64,000 nucleotides of DNA from positions 1,361,295-1,425,294 of the forward strand of contig OX243827.1 in assembly GCA_945859605.1 (NCBI GenBank). Direction: 5' to 3'. How positions within the stretch are numbered: the first letter of the stretch is position 1; each line of letters begins with the position of its first letter. The DNA is from Lumbricus rubellus. Its lineage: Eukaryota > Annelida > Clitellata > Crassiclitellata > Lumbricidae. Of the stretch, positions 21,225 through 30,572 are shown one piece after another. Both the position numbers and the translations under genes were made by a program. Under the pieces are notes generated by a model. It did no database searches. It was not told the DNA's origin and saw nothing but the letters and a program-made list of their open reading frames with translations.

Positions 21225-21831
21225 ATAAATTTAAACTGCGCGCAATTCATGATTTTGATCCAAAACAGATGAGTAAAAAAGAAAAGAGAGAGCTCACATT
21301 TATCTTTGAAAGAACAAGGGTTCTTGAGCAGACAGGTCGTGAACAACGTGATGCGCTAGATCAGTTAGAAAGGCATTATAATCGATTCGAAAGGCATAGA
21401 ATGAGAAGAAATGGCTTAGTAGAATATGACAAACAGATATTAGCATACGAAGATAATAACATTGCAAATGCATCTGGTCCATCGTGGCGGGACAAGCAAC
21501 TGAATCCGAATAATACAACGAAGTCATTAGAAAACAATGTTTACTGCAGACGAGAAGAAGCATCTGAGACTGAAACTCATCAAGAAGAGTTCAAAATGGA
21601 AGAGCTGAACACGGTAATGGGTCGAAAAACTCTTGAAAAAACGAGTTACTTTGATGAACGTTCTGATTCGGAGGAAATGAATTCACCAGAAGCAGAATCG
21701 CATTTGCATTCAGTGCCATTTTGCACGTATGAATCGTTCTACTCTACAGAAGACGAAGAGGATCTTTATGCAGCCGCGCTTCCATTTAACAGAGGAGACA
21801 ACATGGAGGCTTTTCCTCCTGAAAATTGCAG
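21225..21831 (+). CDS. Exon of a multi-exon gene (SH3-like start, helical and acidic remainder)
   Basis: This 607-bp exon is bounded by the acceptor TTTGTTTCTTGTAG and the donor-like GCAG|GTTACT. The translation opens KLRAIHDFDPKQ, then RELTF, which resembles the first strands of an SH3 domain (A-x-DFDP ... ELTF), but the rest is a long charged helix-like segment (LDQLERHYNRFERHRMRR) and then an acidic, Ser/Glu-rich tail. I do not recognise the family. The exon is collinear with SH3-like, F-box-like and CARD-like exons downstream and probably belongs to the same gene, but its exit phase does not match the next exon I can see directly, so one small exon may be missing. Product and location are unknown; the domain mix suggests an intracellular adaptor. 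Confidence 0.55.
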
Positions 21832-22155
21832 GTTACTATAACAATGTAGCATGCAGTTGTGATCGTTATTTCAATCCGAAATTAGTCAAACCGTACAAAT
21901 ATATATTGACCTTTTCTCTAGACGTCACAAGCCCAAAGCCTAATGCAAGTCATGAGATTATTAAGGCGTTAGCCTGTGTTTCCTGTACCGTCGTTTAATG
22001 ACTTGTGTGAATGGGCGAATTTAAAGAACCTGTTGAACTTTAGACGCTAATGAAAGGCTGTGGCGTTAGCTTGTGACTTTTGTTCAGTGGTTTAATGACT
22101 GGTGTGTATTGGGCGAATTTGAAGTAGGCCTATACCATAACCTTTGAACTTCAAT

Positions 22156-22440
22156 CAATCAATCAATCAATCAATCAACTTTATTGAAAACCACCACAAA
22201 GTAATACAAGCTCACAGTTTACAAATTTGTGTGCAGGTTGTCAACAGGTAAACCCAAAGGAACATATGGTTCCGCAAAACAGGGTTCCCTATTTGCATCA
22301 GTAATTTATCAGTTATTATACATTGATGGTCACCATTATATCTTCATAATCACATTATAAAATGTCAATAGTTGATTTTTTATTGGGAGCTTAAGGCTCC
22401 TCACAAGATGGATAAAAGCAGTCATTGCACAAAAAAACTT
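22156..22440 (-). mobile_element. Non-LTR or SINE 3'-end fragment with an (ATTG)n tail
   Basis: Read on the minus strand the fragment ends AATAAAGTTGATTGATTG with five ATTG repeats, a tail type found at the 3' end of several LINE and SINE families. AACTT occurs on both sides. It lies inside a local repeat: GACGCTAATGAAAGGCTGTGG occurs at both 22044 and 22443. No coding remnant. Confidence 0.45.
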
Positions 22441-22593
22441 CAGACGCTAATGAAAGGCTGTGGCGTAAGATTGATTGATGATTATTGTAATTTGACTAAA
22501 TATCATTCAAGTTTAAGACAAGGGCAGATAATAAATCAATTATGATTTAGAGCTCATTTATGTTAACATGTTTTTATCCCATTAGGCTATAAG

Positions 22594-22665
22594 AGTACAA
22601 ATCTGCAGAGGATTCGGAATTCTTTGGCAAGAGTCATGGCGGAATTATCGAAATATCGCCACGAC
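22594..22665 (+). CDS. Candidate exon: N-terminal half of an SH3-like domain
   Basis: In one frame the segment reads YKSAEDSEFFGKSHGGIIEI, which follows the SH3 pattern Y-x-A-x-x-x-x-E-(L/F)-x-F-x-x-G-D-x-I-x-(V/I). A stop directly upstream in this frame requires an acceptor within the preceding few bases (ATAAG). The second half of an SH3 domain is encoded at 23.2-23.4 kb. A donor at 22665 (ACGAC|GTTCC) would leave phase 1, compatible with an acceptor at CAG|CGAAA there. The splice sites are weak and the longer overlapping frame (22624-22929) has no homology I recognise, so this is a tentative call. Confidence 0.35.
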
Positions 22666-22860
22666 GTTCCGGGAGCATTGCAGTCATTGCACAAAAATCC
22701 TTCAGCTGGATTCCAGTTCTGCTTAAATCGTGTCTATTTAATATGTCTCTATAGAATGCTAAGCATTCACCCATCTGGGTTATTAAGGGTTATTTTAAAA
22801 AAATCAGTCCTCATTCCTCATTTTTGTCACTACTCAAAACATTCATCTGATTTGCCTTCA

Positions 22861-23125
22861 GTTATTGCGCGCTGGACTGTCGACCAAGAGGTCGGTGGTT
22901 CAATTCCCCGCCGGGGCAGAAATTTGTAACGAGATTTCTATTCCACAAGCACCCCCTAGCCGACTCAGCTATGATGAGTACACTGACCTCACGGTCAGTG
23001 GATGATGAGACGGTGAGGGAGAGGATTGGCCACCGCCCTCATATGCTGAGGCCTTGAAAATGAAGTCGCTAACACTTCATCCCCATTGGCTAGCCCTCCG
23101 GGCTAGCTAGACGGGATCATCATCA
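22861..23125 (+). mobile_element. tRNA-derived SINE, 5'-truncated
   Basis: A tRNA-like head (GCTGGACTGTCGACC, then the perfect B box GGTTCAATTCC and CCGCCGGGGCA) is followed by a ~200-bp body and ends near ATCATCATCATT. The A-box half of the tRNA region is missing. The anticodon loop resembles an Asp-type tRNA. Confidence 0.75.
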
Positions 23126-23208
23126 TTGCTATTTTTGGGTCCAGAGTAGATAGACTGTCTCTTAAAAAACCGATCGACTGGACGTTGACAATCTGACTTC
23201 TGCTATAG

Positions 23209-23394
23209 TGTGTTGCACCGACTTTATTACTCTTAGCCTAGGCTATGATAGCCTACACTGGAAATTGTTGTCAGCGAAATTATCACAAGTGACGAATTTT
23301 GATAATTTTAACAGTGACACAGACGGATGGCTAATTGGATGGCACATTGACAATGGAAATATCGGTTACATACCAAAGAATCGCGTTGTTATCG
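23209..23394 (+). CDS. Exon: C-terminal half of an SH3-like domain
   Basis: The open frame runs into a perfect donor (ATCG|GTAAGT at 23395). Near its end are DTDGWLIGWHIDNGNIGYI and PKNRVV, matching the second half of SH3 domains (DDGWW-x-G ... GRxGYxPxNYV), where the Trp and Pro line the proline-rich ligand groove. The acceptor is uncertain: TATAG| at 23208 or GTCAG| near 23273. Both give the same frame and the same entry phase 1. It ends in phase 1, which fits the next exon exactly. Expected role: binding proline-rich partners within a cytoplasmic adaptor. Confidence 0.6.
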
Positions 23395-23826
23395 GTAAGT
23401 TACAACGGTGTCGTTGCTATTCATTTGAAACTCAAGAACAATTATTATTTGGGTTGTGTACAGTAGATCACTGTAAGACTTCGCAGTTGATGCACAGTGG
23501 CACTGGCAGGTTCCGTAAAAATAAGCTAGATTGACTCAATCAGCAACAGAGACGTTTGTGGAACCAAACCTGTTGGATATATCCTACTCTTTGTACATGG
23601 ACATTCTTATGTCTAATACATGAACGAAATTCCGAACAATCAGTTATGCGTTTGGTGGTCAGATAATCCTGTGGTCAATTTTTTAGCATCCGTTTGAGCA
23701 AAAAAAATCAAGCGATTTTGTAAATTCAGAAGTTAGTAGGCTACAAACCTTTGAATGATGCAGCAGACTTTCCGGAGTGCGGACGGTGTATGGCACATTA
23801 TAGCCTATTATGATGCAAACCTTCAG

Positions 23827-23903
23827 TGTTTTCAATGTTTCTGTTTAAAAAAGAAGCGTGGAATAGAAAAGATGAACACAAGAAAATTGCGTCTGGTTCA
23901 AAG
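23827..23903 (+). CDS. Short linker exon
   Basis: A 77-bp segment between ACCTTCAG and AAAG|GTAAGA. It enters in phase 1, exactly matching the donor at 23394, and leaves in phase 0, exactly matching the next exon at 24657. The peptide (FSMFLFKKEAWNRKDEH) is short, basic and unrecognised. The phase agreement is the main support. Confidence 0.5.
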
Positions 23904-23909
23904 GTAAGA

Positions 23910-24650
23910 TAGTGCTAGTAATCCTGTTTACCTAGTACCTACCAAATCTTGAAGCAACAAAATTTTACAACATCGTGGCCACTCTGATGATCTCATTTGA
24001 AGCAGTCATCGACAGAATCTGATGCATTTTTGCACTGTGATTACAACGCCATAGTCTAGCATAATAATTTATTTTCAATCCTGCAAGTTTTCTTCGCTAC
24101 TATGGAATCTGTGTCGAAAATTATGTTAGGCAACGTGTATTATATTATTATTGTCGATTCCTTAGCAACGTTTAGCCTGCAGTTCGCTACTAGAAACTGC
24201 TTAGCCTAATTATTAGCTCTGAAGAAATCAGCTATTCATGAATAGATCGTTTATTTCCAGTCAGGTAATCATCTATAGGCGCCATCTTGTTCGGAATAGT
24301 TTCTATTCTTTGTGCATTTTCTAGACGTCGCTGCTTGGAAAAGTTGTGTCGATGGCTACTAAAAATTGTACGTAGAAATGACGGCACTCCCAGATTCAGT
24401 TAAAGGAGACGAATGAATGGGACGGATATTAAGTACACGTGTAGTTTGTTCAGTGTTCACTCCCTCCTATGTCGGAGAATAAACATCCAACAGGATTTGT
24501 AGTTATGGAGAGTAACTAACTGTTGTTGTTTGTCGTCTGGACCGGTTGGAAACCATGCAAAACTTATTTACTTTCTTGGTATTGTCATAGCATCATAGAT
24601 TAACGAGTAGTGACATCCAGTAGAGTCCTATTATTTTGCATCTGTTTGCA
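23910..24650. other. Intron
   Basis: AT-rich DNA between two phase-compatible exons; I see no further feature in it. Confidence 0.4.
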
Positions 24651-24656
24651 TTTCAG

Positions 24657-24843
24657 CTTTTTGATCTTCCACTAGAGATGTTGGACATTATCTTACAAAA
24701 GTCATGTTTACATTGGATTTTCAATTCTTCGACAAACCAGAGAGACGAGGAAGTAATCAGATCTCTCATATCAGTCAATGTTTGCATCAATCGAATAATT
24801 ATCGGACATCGGTTCAAGAGGTCTATCTGGTGTCACCTGAAGC
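24657..24843 (+). CDS. Exon with an F-box-like motif
   Basis: The exon follows TTTGCATTTCAG and opens LFDLPLEMLDIILQKSC, then EEVIRSLISVNVCINRII and FKRSIWCHLK. The LP-x-E-x-L-x-x-I-L ... L-x-x-V-C-x-x ... W order is that of an F-box, which recruits substrates to SCF ubiquitin ligases through Skp1. It enters in phase 0, as required by the 23903 donor, and can leave at AAGC|GTAGGT in phase 1, as required by the 25900 acceptor. F-box identity is moderate; other three-helix domains cannot be excluded. Confidence 0.55.
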
Positions 24844-24849
24844 GTAGGT

Positions 24850-25175
24850 TCAGTTGTTTTCAATAATCCGAGTGAAATTGATAGCCAATAATATACACAT
24901 GTACAGAATCCAAATTTTATTCTATATTTAACGCTACGGGTTTATACGGTTGATACAAAGCCGTGACTGTGATGATGATTGCCAAGTTGTTTCGTGTGTG
25001 ACGATGTGTTCCCCCAATCCGTTAAAGTGTATAAGTTTTTCTGAGAATCAATGGGGACTTGACACTATCGTGACTATCCTGATGAACAGTTGATTAGTCA
25101 ATGTCTGGTCATATAATTATGGTTGCACCTATTTGCAATAATAAAATGCAAATCAATACAACCTCGTATCGAAGC
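24850..25175. other. Intron, left part
   Basis: AT-rich sequence without further features, followed by the TTTTGGCGCC foldback. Confidence 0.35.
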
Positions 25176-25179
25176 AGGA

Positions 25180-25665
25180 CGTTTTGGCGCCGCCGTTTTG
25201 TCGCCGGACGTTTTGGCGCGCAGTTTTGGCGCCGGACGTTTTGGCGCCGGAATTTTTTTCACCATTGTTCTAGAGTATAACAATTATGATATTTTAGTTA
25301 TTTGTAGGAGGTTCATTTACGCACATTTTGATGTAAATTTTGTAATGATATTCCACGCCATTCAAAAGTTATGCCCGAAATAGCTAAGAATGTATGTAAA
25401 TGAGATGCGTCGTGAGGGTCGTTTAGGATCAGATTAGGCGTCGTGAGGGTCGGTTAGGATTAGGTGTAGGGTTATTGTAGTCATTCGGTCCCGTATAGGG
25501 TACAAATTATGGTTAATTATTACACCACTGAATGAAACTTGAAAAATAAACATTAAACATAATTCGATCACTTCGTACTGATGTAGCCTATTTGTAAACT
25601 GAACTGAAAATAAGCTACTGAGATCAATTTTATACGGGCGCCAAAACGGCGGCGCCAAAACATTT
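25180..25665. mobile_element. Phrase-repeat foldback, family D (GGACGTTTTGGCGCC)
   Basis: The left arm repeats GGACGTTTTGGCGCC four times. The right arm (25636-25662) holds the complement GGCGCCAAAACGGCGGCGCC. The ~370-bp interior contains a separate repeat, GCGTCGTGAGGGTCG(T/G)TTAGGAT, twice. It lies in the intron before the CARD-like exon. Exact termini and a target duplication are not resolved. Confidence 0.6.
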
Positions 25666-25899
25666 AGATGATTTAGATGAATCAGAGAACTGGAATTTAT
25701 CGTTCTTTTCAATTTGTATCAACTCAATCAATAATTATTGTCTGTATAACTTGTCTAAAGATAAAATCTAATTCTACCTTCAGACAAGAGCCAACCAACA
25801 CATGTAGGTTTCTATTTTTTAGGCCTACTATGATGATGGTGGTGTGATGTAATAAAGCTGCGATGTCATTCTAAGTTGTGATAATTTGTATCTTTTTAG

Positions 25900-26129
25900 A
25901 TTACTATGGAAAAACCAAAAAGCGATCTGCAGTCATAAGAGTCAACAGAAGTTATCTGCTTGAAAATATTGATCCAAATGACGAGTTAATTGCTTCAATG
26001 TTGTCTCTACGTTGCATAACAGAAGAAGAAAGTCAGTTGATTAAACGACAACGATTCAACCGAGACAAAAACGCCGAACTCTTGTACGTCGCTGAATTAT
26101 TCGACGATGCAAAGTTTCAGATTTCGTGA
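25900..26129 (+). CDS. CARD-like exon, apparently truncated by an in-frame stop
   Basis: After TATCTTTTTAG the exon encodes VNRSYLLENIDPNDELI, SLRCITEEESQLIK and RDKNAELLYVAELF. This matches helices 1-4 of CARD domains, the homotypic interaction fold of apoptosis and innate immune adaptors (I-(D/E)P-x-x-x-L ... G-x-(L/I)-T-x-E-E ... R-x-x-(A/K)-x-x-L-L-x-x-L). Entry phase 1 fits the donor at 24843. A TGA at 26127 ends the frame. Beyond it, in the same frame, DVFNKAI, and after one missing base KNVAKILENGGG, look like helices 5-6. Either the domain is genuinely truncated or this copy carries a nonsense and a frameshift mutation. Confidence 0.65.
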
Positions 26130-26195
26130 GATGTCTTCAACAAAGCAATCAGAAGAATGTGGCGAAAATCCTAGAAAACGGTGGAGGTTAATGTG
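26130..26195 (+). pseudogene. Out-of-frame remainder of the CARD (helices 5-6)
   Basis: Directly after the TGA the same frame continues DVFNKAI. One base must be added to recover KNVAKILENGGG followed by a stop. These words match the end of CARD domains (F-x-x-F-x-x-A-L-x-x-T-G-Q-x-x-x-A-x-x-L). Sequencing error would be an alternative explanation for either defect. Confidence 0.5.
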
Positions 26196-26199
26196 CAAA

Positions 26200-27090
26200 C
26201 TTTATCTGAAGGCTTCTGATTAACAATAGTTATAAAATAACAGCAAATAATAGATCCAATTCACATCAAATTACATATAGATCTTTCCGAGACCATGACT
26301 AATTTTCGTATTCGATTCTGCCCTTTATGTGATGTTCTATCTGATGCATATTGACAAAAGTTCGGTAAGATTGGTGAAAACTTGTGAAAATCAAGTGGCC
26401 ATAATCGGGTAGGCCTACGCTCAGAGGAAAATCTGAAGGAATGCTGTACAACGCTGACACAGCCATGGTTACTGTGAAGAAGATAATATTCCAGGTTAAT
26501 CATATGTGGAATATGGAGCAAAGGTAATAGCTTTCAGGAAATATATTGTGTTTCGAAGTATGTGTGCGCCTTTGTGCAATAATTAATTGCTAAACTTGAA
26601 CTGGTCGCAGGGTCTGCTGCTCCAATGCGCTTCATGATCTTAAAATTTCTAGATGTTATCCGAAACATCTGAAAAAACCATTGAGCTTCCACGCATTTTG
26701 GCACACACGGTGAAAATATAGGAGGACTACTAACACTCTGTTATTTTCATTAATTGCTTTTGACTTTGCTGCTACCTCGTCCTATGACAGCGTATTCGCT
26801 AAAATTGCTTTATCCGTACATTTGCGTTTTGGCGATAATTCGTAACCTGGCAACTTAGAAATACACGAGTCGTGATAACATTTTACTCGAAGAGCATGTT
26901 AATGTAGCCTAAGCTTACTTACGTATGATGCCCATCTGTCTATAATTTCATTTAAAATGGACTACACGGAATTTTAGTCACGTAGGCCTACCTGCAGCCT
27001 AAGATAGGCTATGCTAAATTCAGCAGCAGTTAGGTAATTGTTATATGACACTATGTCTGAGTAAATAGTTTGACAGTCTAGAAAAGACGT
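26200..27090. other. Stretch without a gene
   Basis: AT-rich DNA; I found no exon with domain support or transposon termini. Confidence 0.4.
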
Positions 27091-27100
27091 TGTTTTGCAT

Positions 27101-27577
27101 GGTTCCACGACAACTGGTCCACCGACAACTCGTCCAACGACAACTCGTCCACGGACAACTGGTCCACCGACAACTCGTCTACTGGAATAGAAGCCGGATT
27201 ATTGAGAAAACGCTTGGGGAATAGAAGCTGGATGAATGTTTTTACAGGTGAAATAGAAGCTGGATTCATGAAAAAATGCTTAAGAAATGGAAGATGGATC
27301 AAGTTTTTGTTCGATCTGAAATAGAAGCTGGATGCATGTTGAAACACACGATGAAAATCATCAATTCAGCTTCTATTTAAGCAAGGAAACCATTAGACCT
27401 ATTTTTCATAAATCCAGCTCCTATTTCGTAAATAAAGAACTTTCATCCAGCTTCTATTTCCCAAGCGTTTTCTCGATAATCCGTCTTCTATTTCAGTGGA
27501 CGAGTTGTCGGTGGACCAGTTGTCCGTGGACGAGTTGTCGTTGGACGAGTTGTCGGTGGACGAGTTGTCGTGACACC
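27101..27577. mobile_element. Phrase-repeat foldback MITE, family A copy 3 (9-bp target duplication)
   Basis: Starts GGTTCCACGACAACTGG and ends with the complement of GGTGTCACGACAAC. Phrases are CGACAACTCGTCCAC/CGACAACTGGTCCAC, with the same interior iterons as copy 2 and an identical length of 477 bp. GTTTTGCAT is present on both sides (27092-27100, 27578-27586). The right-hand duplication now supplies part of the TTTTGCATTTAG acceptor of the next exon. Confidence 0.93.
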
Positions 27578-27590
27578 GTTTTGCATTTAG

Positions 27591-27964
27591 GTGTAATAGG
27601 AATCAATGTTCAAGCGCGTCGTGCAAACTGTACAACGTCAATATTTCATAAGAAATTGGAAACTCATCGAAACCGAACCAAACCGTTGTCACACGATCGG
27701 ACTGATAGACTAATGAGTCAACGGAAGGATGCAGGCATAGAGATCCTCAGCTCTCAACTGGACAGACAGACAAACGAACACAGACAGACTGTGGTCGTTT
27801 GGATCTGGTGTCGTTCACAAGCAGCTCTTGAATACATTGAAAGGCTCTACACATTGGATGAGCTGAGTGGTGGACTCTTTGAAAGTATTCATCCATATTA
27901 TGGGTCAATGGTGATCAGCATCGATAGCAATCAATTCGGGAAAACCGTTGGCAAGTTTTTATGA
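27591..27964 (+). CDS. Terminal exon of unknown function
   Basis: After TTTTGCATTTAG an open frame runs 374 bp to a stop. Its C-terminal half reads TVVVWIWCRSQAALEYIERL, GGLFESIHP and SIDSNQFGKTVGKFL. I do not recognise it as a named domain. The alternating hydrophobic strand, then the helix (AALEYIERLY) and the closing KTVGKFL are well defined. A decayed copy at 9549-9692 ends with QFNKTVGKFL and a stop at the same position, supporting a genuine C-terminus. It lies between the CARD-like exon and the propeller exon, in the same order as the two decayed copies. It may be the last exon of the SH3/F-box/CARD gene or a separate gene. Confidence 0.55.
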
Positions 27965-28345
27965 ACTCAGTCGATCATCATCATGAAAACCTTATACCAT
28001 AAGTAGAAATATAGAGTCCTAAATTAAATACCGGTACGTCAAACTATAAGACATTCCTACTGCTAACATTATCAACATGACGTTGAAGCGAGCACCAAAA
28101 GTGGTTATAACTTATTATATTAGCATTATGCGAATAGAGAGAAAAATGAATGAAATTGTAATTATATCCAGAAGAGTTTGTAGAAATAGGTCTAGGCCTA
28201 TTTCTATTGAGAAACACAGATAGATCTGCAGAAGGCGCTATTATCTTAAAGCTTTACATTTAATTTTGTTTATGTGAAATCTACTATAGGGCGGAATCAG
28301 AATGTTGGAAAATGTTAATAATTTTACAGGTGAAATTGATGGACA
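27965..28345. other. Stretch without a gene
   Basis: Non-coding AT-rich DNA between the terminal exon and the family B element; nothing recognised. Confidence 0.4.
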
Positions 28346-28353
28346 GATTTAAC

Positions 28354-28930
28354 GGTTCTAGGACAAAATGGTAGCGGACAAAATGGTACGGACAAAATGG
28401 CACGGACAAAACGGTATGGATAAATTGAAGCTGGATGAGTGTATTTTTTTGCTGAAATAGAGGGTGGATGCCTTTTTTCTGGCTGAAATACATCTCTACT
28501 GAAGAAAAAAACTTCAGAAAAGGAAGCCGGATTGGCGAAAAAAATGCTTGAGAAATGGAAGCTGGATTGATGTCTTCCATTCATGTGTTTCATGATGTAT
28601 TCAGCTTCAATTTCAGCCAAAAGATTCCTTAAACCAACCACCATTTCTAATGCATCTTTCATTAATCCAGCTTCTATTTCAGCTATGAAAATACCCCGAT
28701 ACAGTTATTATATCTAAAGCGTTGTTTTCATCAATCCAGCTTCCACTTCATATATAAAAATATACATGCACAGCCTTCATCCAGCTTCCATTTCACATGC
28801 GTCTTTTCATTAATCCAGCTTCTATTTCATATATAAAAATTCACTAATCCAGCTTTCATTTCATCCATACCATTTTGTCCGTACCATTTTGTCCGTACCA
28901 TTTTGTCCGCTACCATTTTGTCCGGCCACC
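28354..28930. mobile_element. Phrase-repeat foldback MITE, family B (GGACAAAATGGTAC), 8-bp target duplication
   Basis: The left arm is GGTTCTAGGACAAAATGG and three further GGACAAAATGGTAC-type phrases; the right arm carries four complements, ending TCCGGCCACC. The interior has GAAATGGAAGCTGGATTGA iterons and many complements. GATTTAAC lies on both sides (28346-28353, 28931-28938). The layout is identical to family A, but the arm phrase is wholly different. Confidence 0.92.
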
Positions 28931-28938
28931 GATTTAAC

Positions 28939-29468
28939 AATAATTATTTGATACAGATGTAGGCCCTAAATAATGAAGCTGCTGTCAACATCAGGTAGTG
29001 AGGAAGATTATGAAGCTAAGAGATCGGTAGCAAGATAGGCTACAGAAGCAGTATTTACAAGACAAACTTAGCACGAGAGAAATAGAGTGAAAGAGACAGC
29101 AAACAGGAGTTTTGATTAATAAAATGATTTTAAAAGTCCACATAGTAAAATTATGTTGATATAGGTGACCAACGCACTCAATAGGCCTAATTCATGTTCT
29201 ATATTATGAAAGAAACGTTTTGAATTGATTTTACTACGTATTTTTTATTTGTAGAAATTTAATTTGTTTTAATGTGAGTGATTCGATGATCAAACATTTT
29301 CCAGATGTGCTTTAATTCTGAATATATGGCTATAAGTTTTTGTATTGTGAGACTTAGCCTACATAAACAATAATTATATCAATTAGGCGTACTGAAAACA
29401 AATCAAATAATTATTAGCAATCAACCATAATACAAGTATAGGCTAAATTGTGGTCACTTTTATTTCAG
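28939..29468. other. Probable intron or promoter region before the propeller exon
   Basis: AT-rich, TAGGCCTA-containing DNA ending in the acceptor CACTTTTATTTCAG. No other feature recognised. Confidence 0.35.
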
Positions 29469-30376
29469 TCGTGTATTCGATTTCTATCAATTTCACCCAG
29501 ACAATGGGTGTGGGGAGGAATGAGAGAGTGTGTGGCGTGACGAAACTGCGAAATGAAATCTATTTGTTCGTCCTCTGCGAGCGACCATCAACTTCAAATG
29601 TAATTCGTGTCTTTGAGGATCGAAAACCATTTGGTCTTCGGAAGAAAATCGACGTAAAACAGATTGTAGATCCCGTTGACATTGGATCCAGTGAGAAGGA
29701 AAATTGTCTCTACATCTGCGACTATGATGAGAAATGCGTCTGGAAGATTGCTATGGGAACAAATGATCAAGACGAAATCGTGCGATTTCTTTCGCCGCGT
29801 TATAAACCACGCAGTCTGTCAGTGACGAGAGATGGACAGTTGTTGGTGATCAGTTATTCATCGTCCGTTCTGTGGATCTACGGATCAGACGCAGAATTTA
29901 TTCGATCCATTCAGCTGCCAACTGACATCGAAAACCCTCGTCGTGCTGTGGAATCATCCGTCGGAAACCTCGTCATCCTTCACGAATCAGTGCAAAGGGA
30001 CGAAGAGGGTTTTGTTGAAAAAAGAAGAAGGGAGATGAATTGGGGTTTGTGTGAATTGACCAGAGATGGACAGACGGTCATCCATCGTTTTGCATCTTCA
30101 AATGAAGCAAAAAAACTGAGAAATCCTTCTAATTTCTCACTAGATTCCGACGATCGAGTGTTTGTGGCTGACAGTAAGAATCAAAAAGTGATTCTCTTGG
30201 ATTCCGATCTTAAGTGGAATCGTATTCTTTGTTCAACAGACGATGAAGAAATGGAAGAGGAATCGAGGATCCGAGGATCGTTAAAATTGTGTTACGATAA
30301 AGAAAAGAAGCAACTGATCGTCGGAGGATTTTCTGTGGGAGACGGAATTTATATTTATAATTTGCACCGAAAATGA
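29469..30376 (+). CDS. Beta-propeller (NHL-like) protein, last exon
   Basis: The exon starts after TTTTATTTCAG and stays open for about 302 codons to TGA. Repeated strands of propeller type can be seen: NCLYICDYDEKCVWKI, LSVTRDGQLLVISY with VLWIYGSDAEFIRSIQLP, GLCELTRDGQTVIHRF, FSLDSDDRVFVADSKNQKV with ILLDSDLKWNRIL, and LIVGGFSVGDGIYIYNL. The VFVADSKNQKV-type blade is the NHL-repeat signature, a fold used in protein or RNA binding, often at the C-terminus of TRIM and adaptor proteins. No catalytic motif is visible. The upstream exon is not identified; the CARD-like and 27.6-kb exons lie upstream on the same strand. A decayed copy sits at 13.7 kb. Confidence 0.75.
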
Positions 30377-30379
30377 ACT

Positions 30380-30571
30380 CCCCTTTTCGAACGGCGATTT
30401 CGCATGAGAAATGTGACATTTTAAAAAGATATTTTGTCAATATTCTTCTCCTTACCTAATTTTAAGTGTGCTGTTACATCAGTTGGTGAAATGTACGCTA
30501 TGAGAAATAAATCGCGGCGCTTTTTCTGTTATTAAAAGCGTGAAAATAATTTACGATGCTAACTACACGTT
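30380..30571. mobile_element. Right-end fragment of the GGTAAACGTG Merlin-like element
   Basis: The segment CGAACGGCGATTTCGC, GAAATGTGACATTTTAAAA, TTTAAGTGTGCTGTTA and the end CTACACGTTTACC match, in the same order, the right part of the element at 2777-4383 (about 4190-4383). No left end is present nearby. It starts five bases after the propeller stop codon, so it probably supplies the gene's 3' UTR. Confidence 0.75.
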
Positions 30572-30572
30572 T

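Noticed and set aside
22861..22925. A functional tRNA gene at the SINE head
   Set aside because: Only the B-box half is present, there is no acceptor-stem partner, and a SINE body follows.
22624..22929. 101-codon frame LARVMAELSKYRHDV as a gene
   Set aside because: It runs into the SINE, has no splice support, and the overlapping frame fits an SH3 pattern better.
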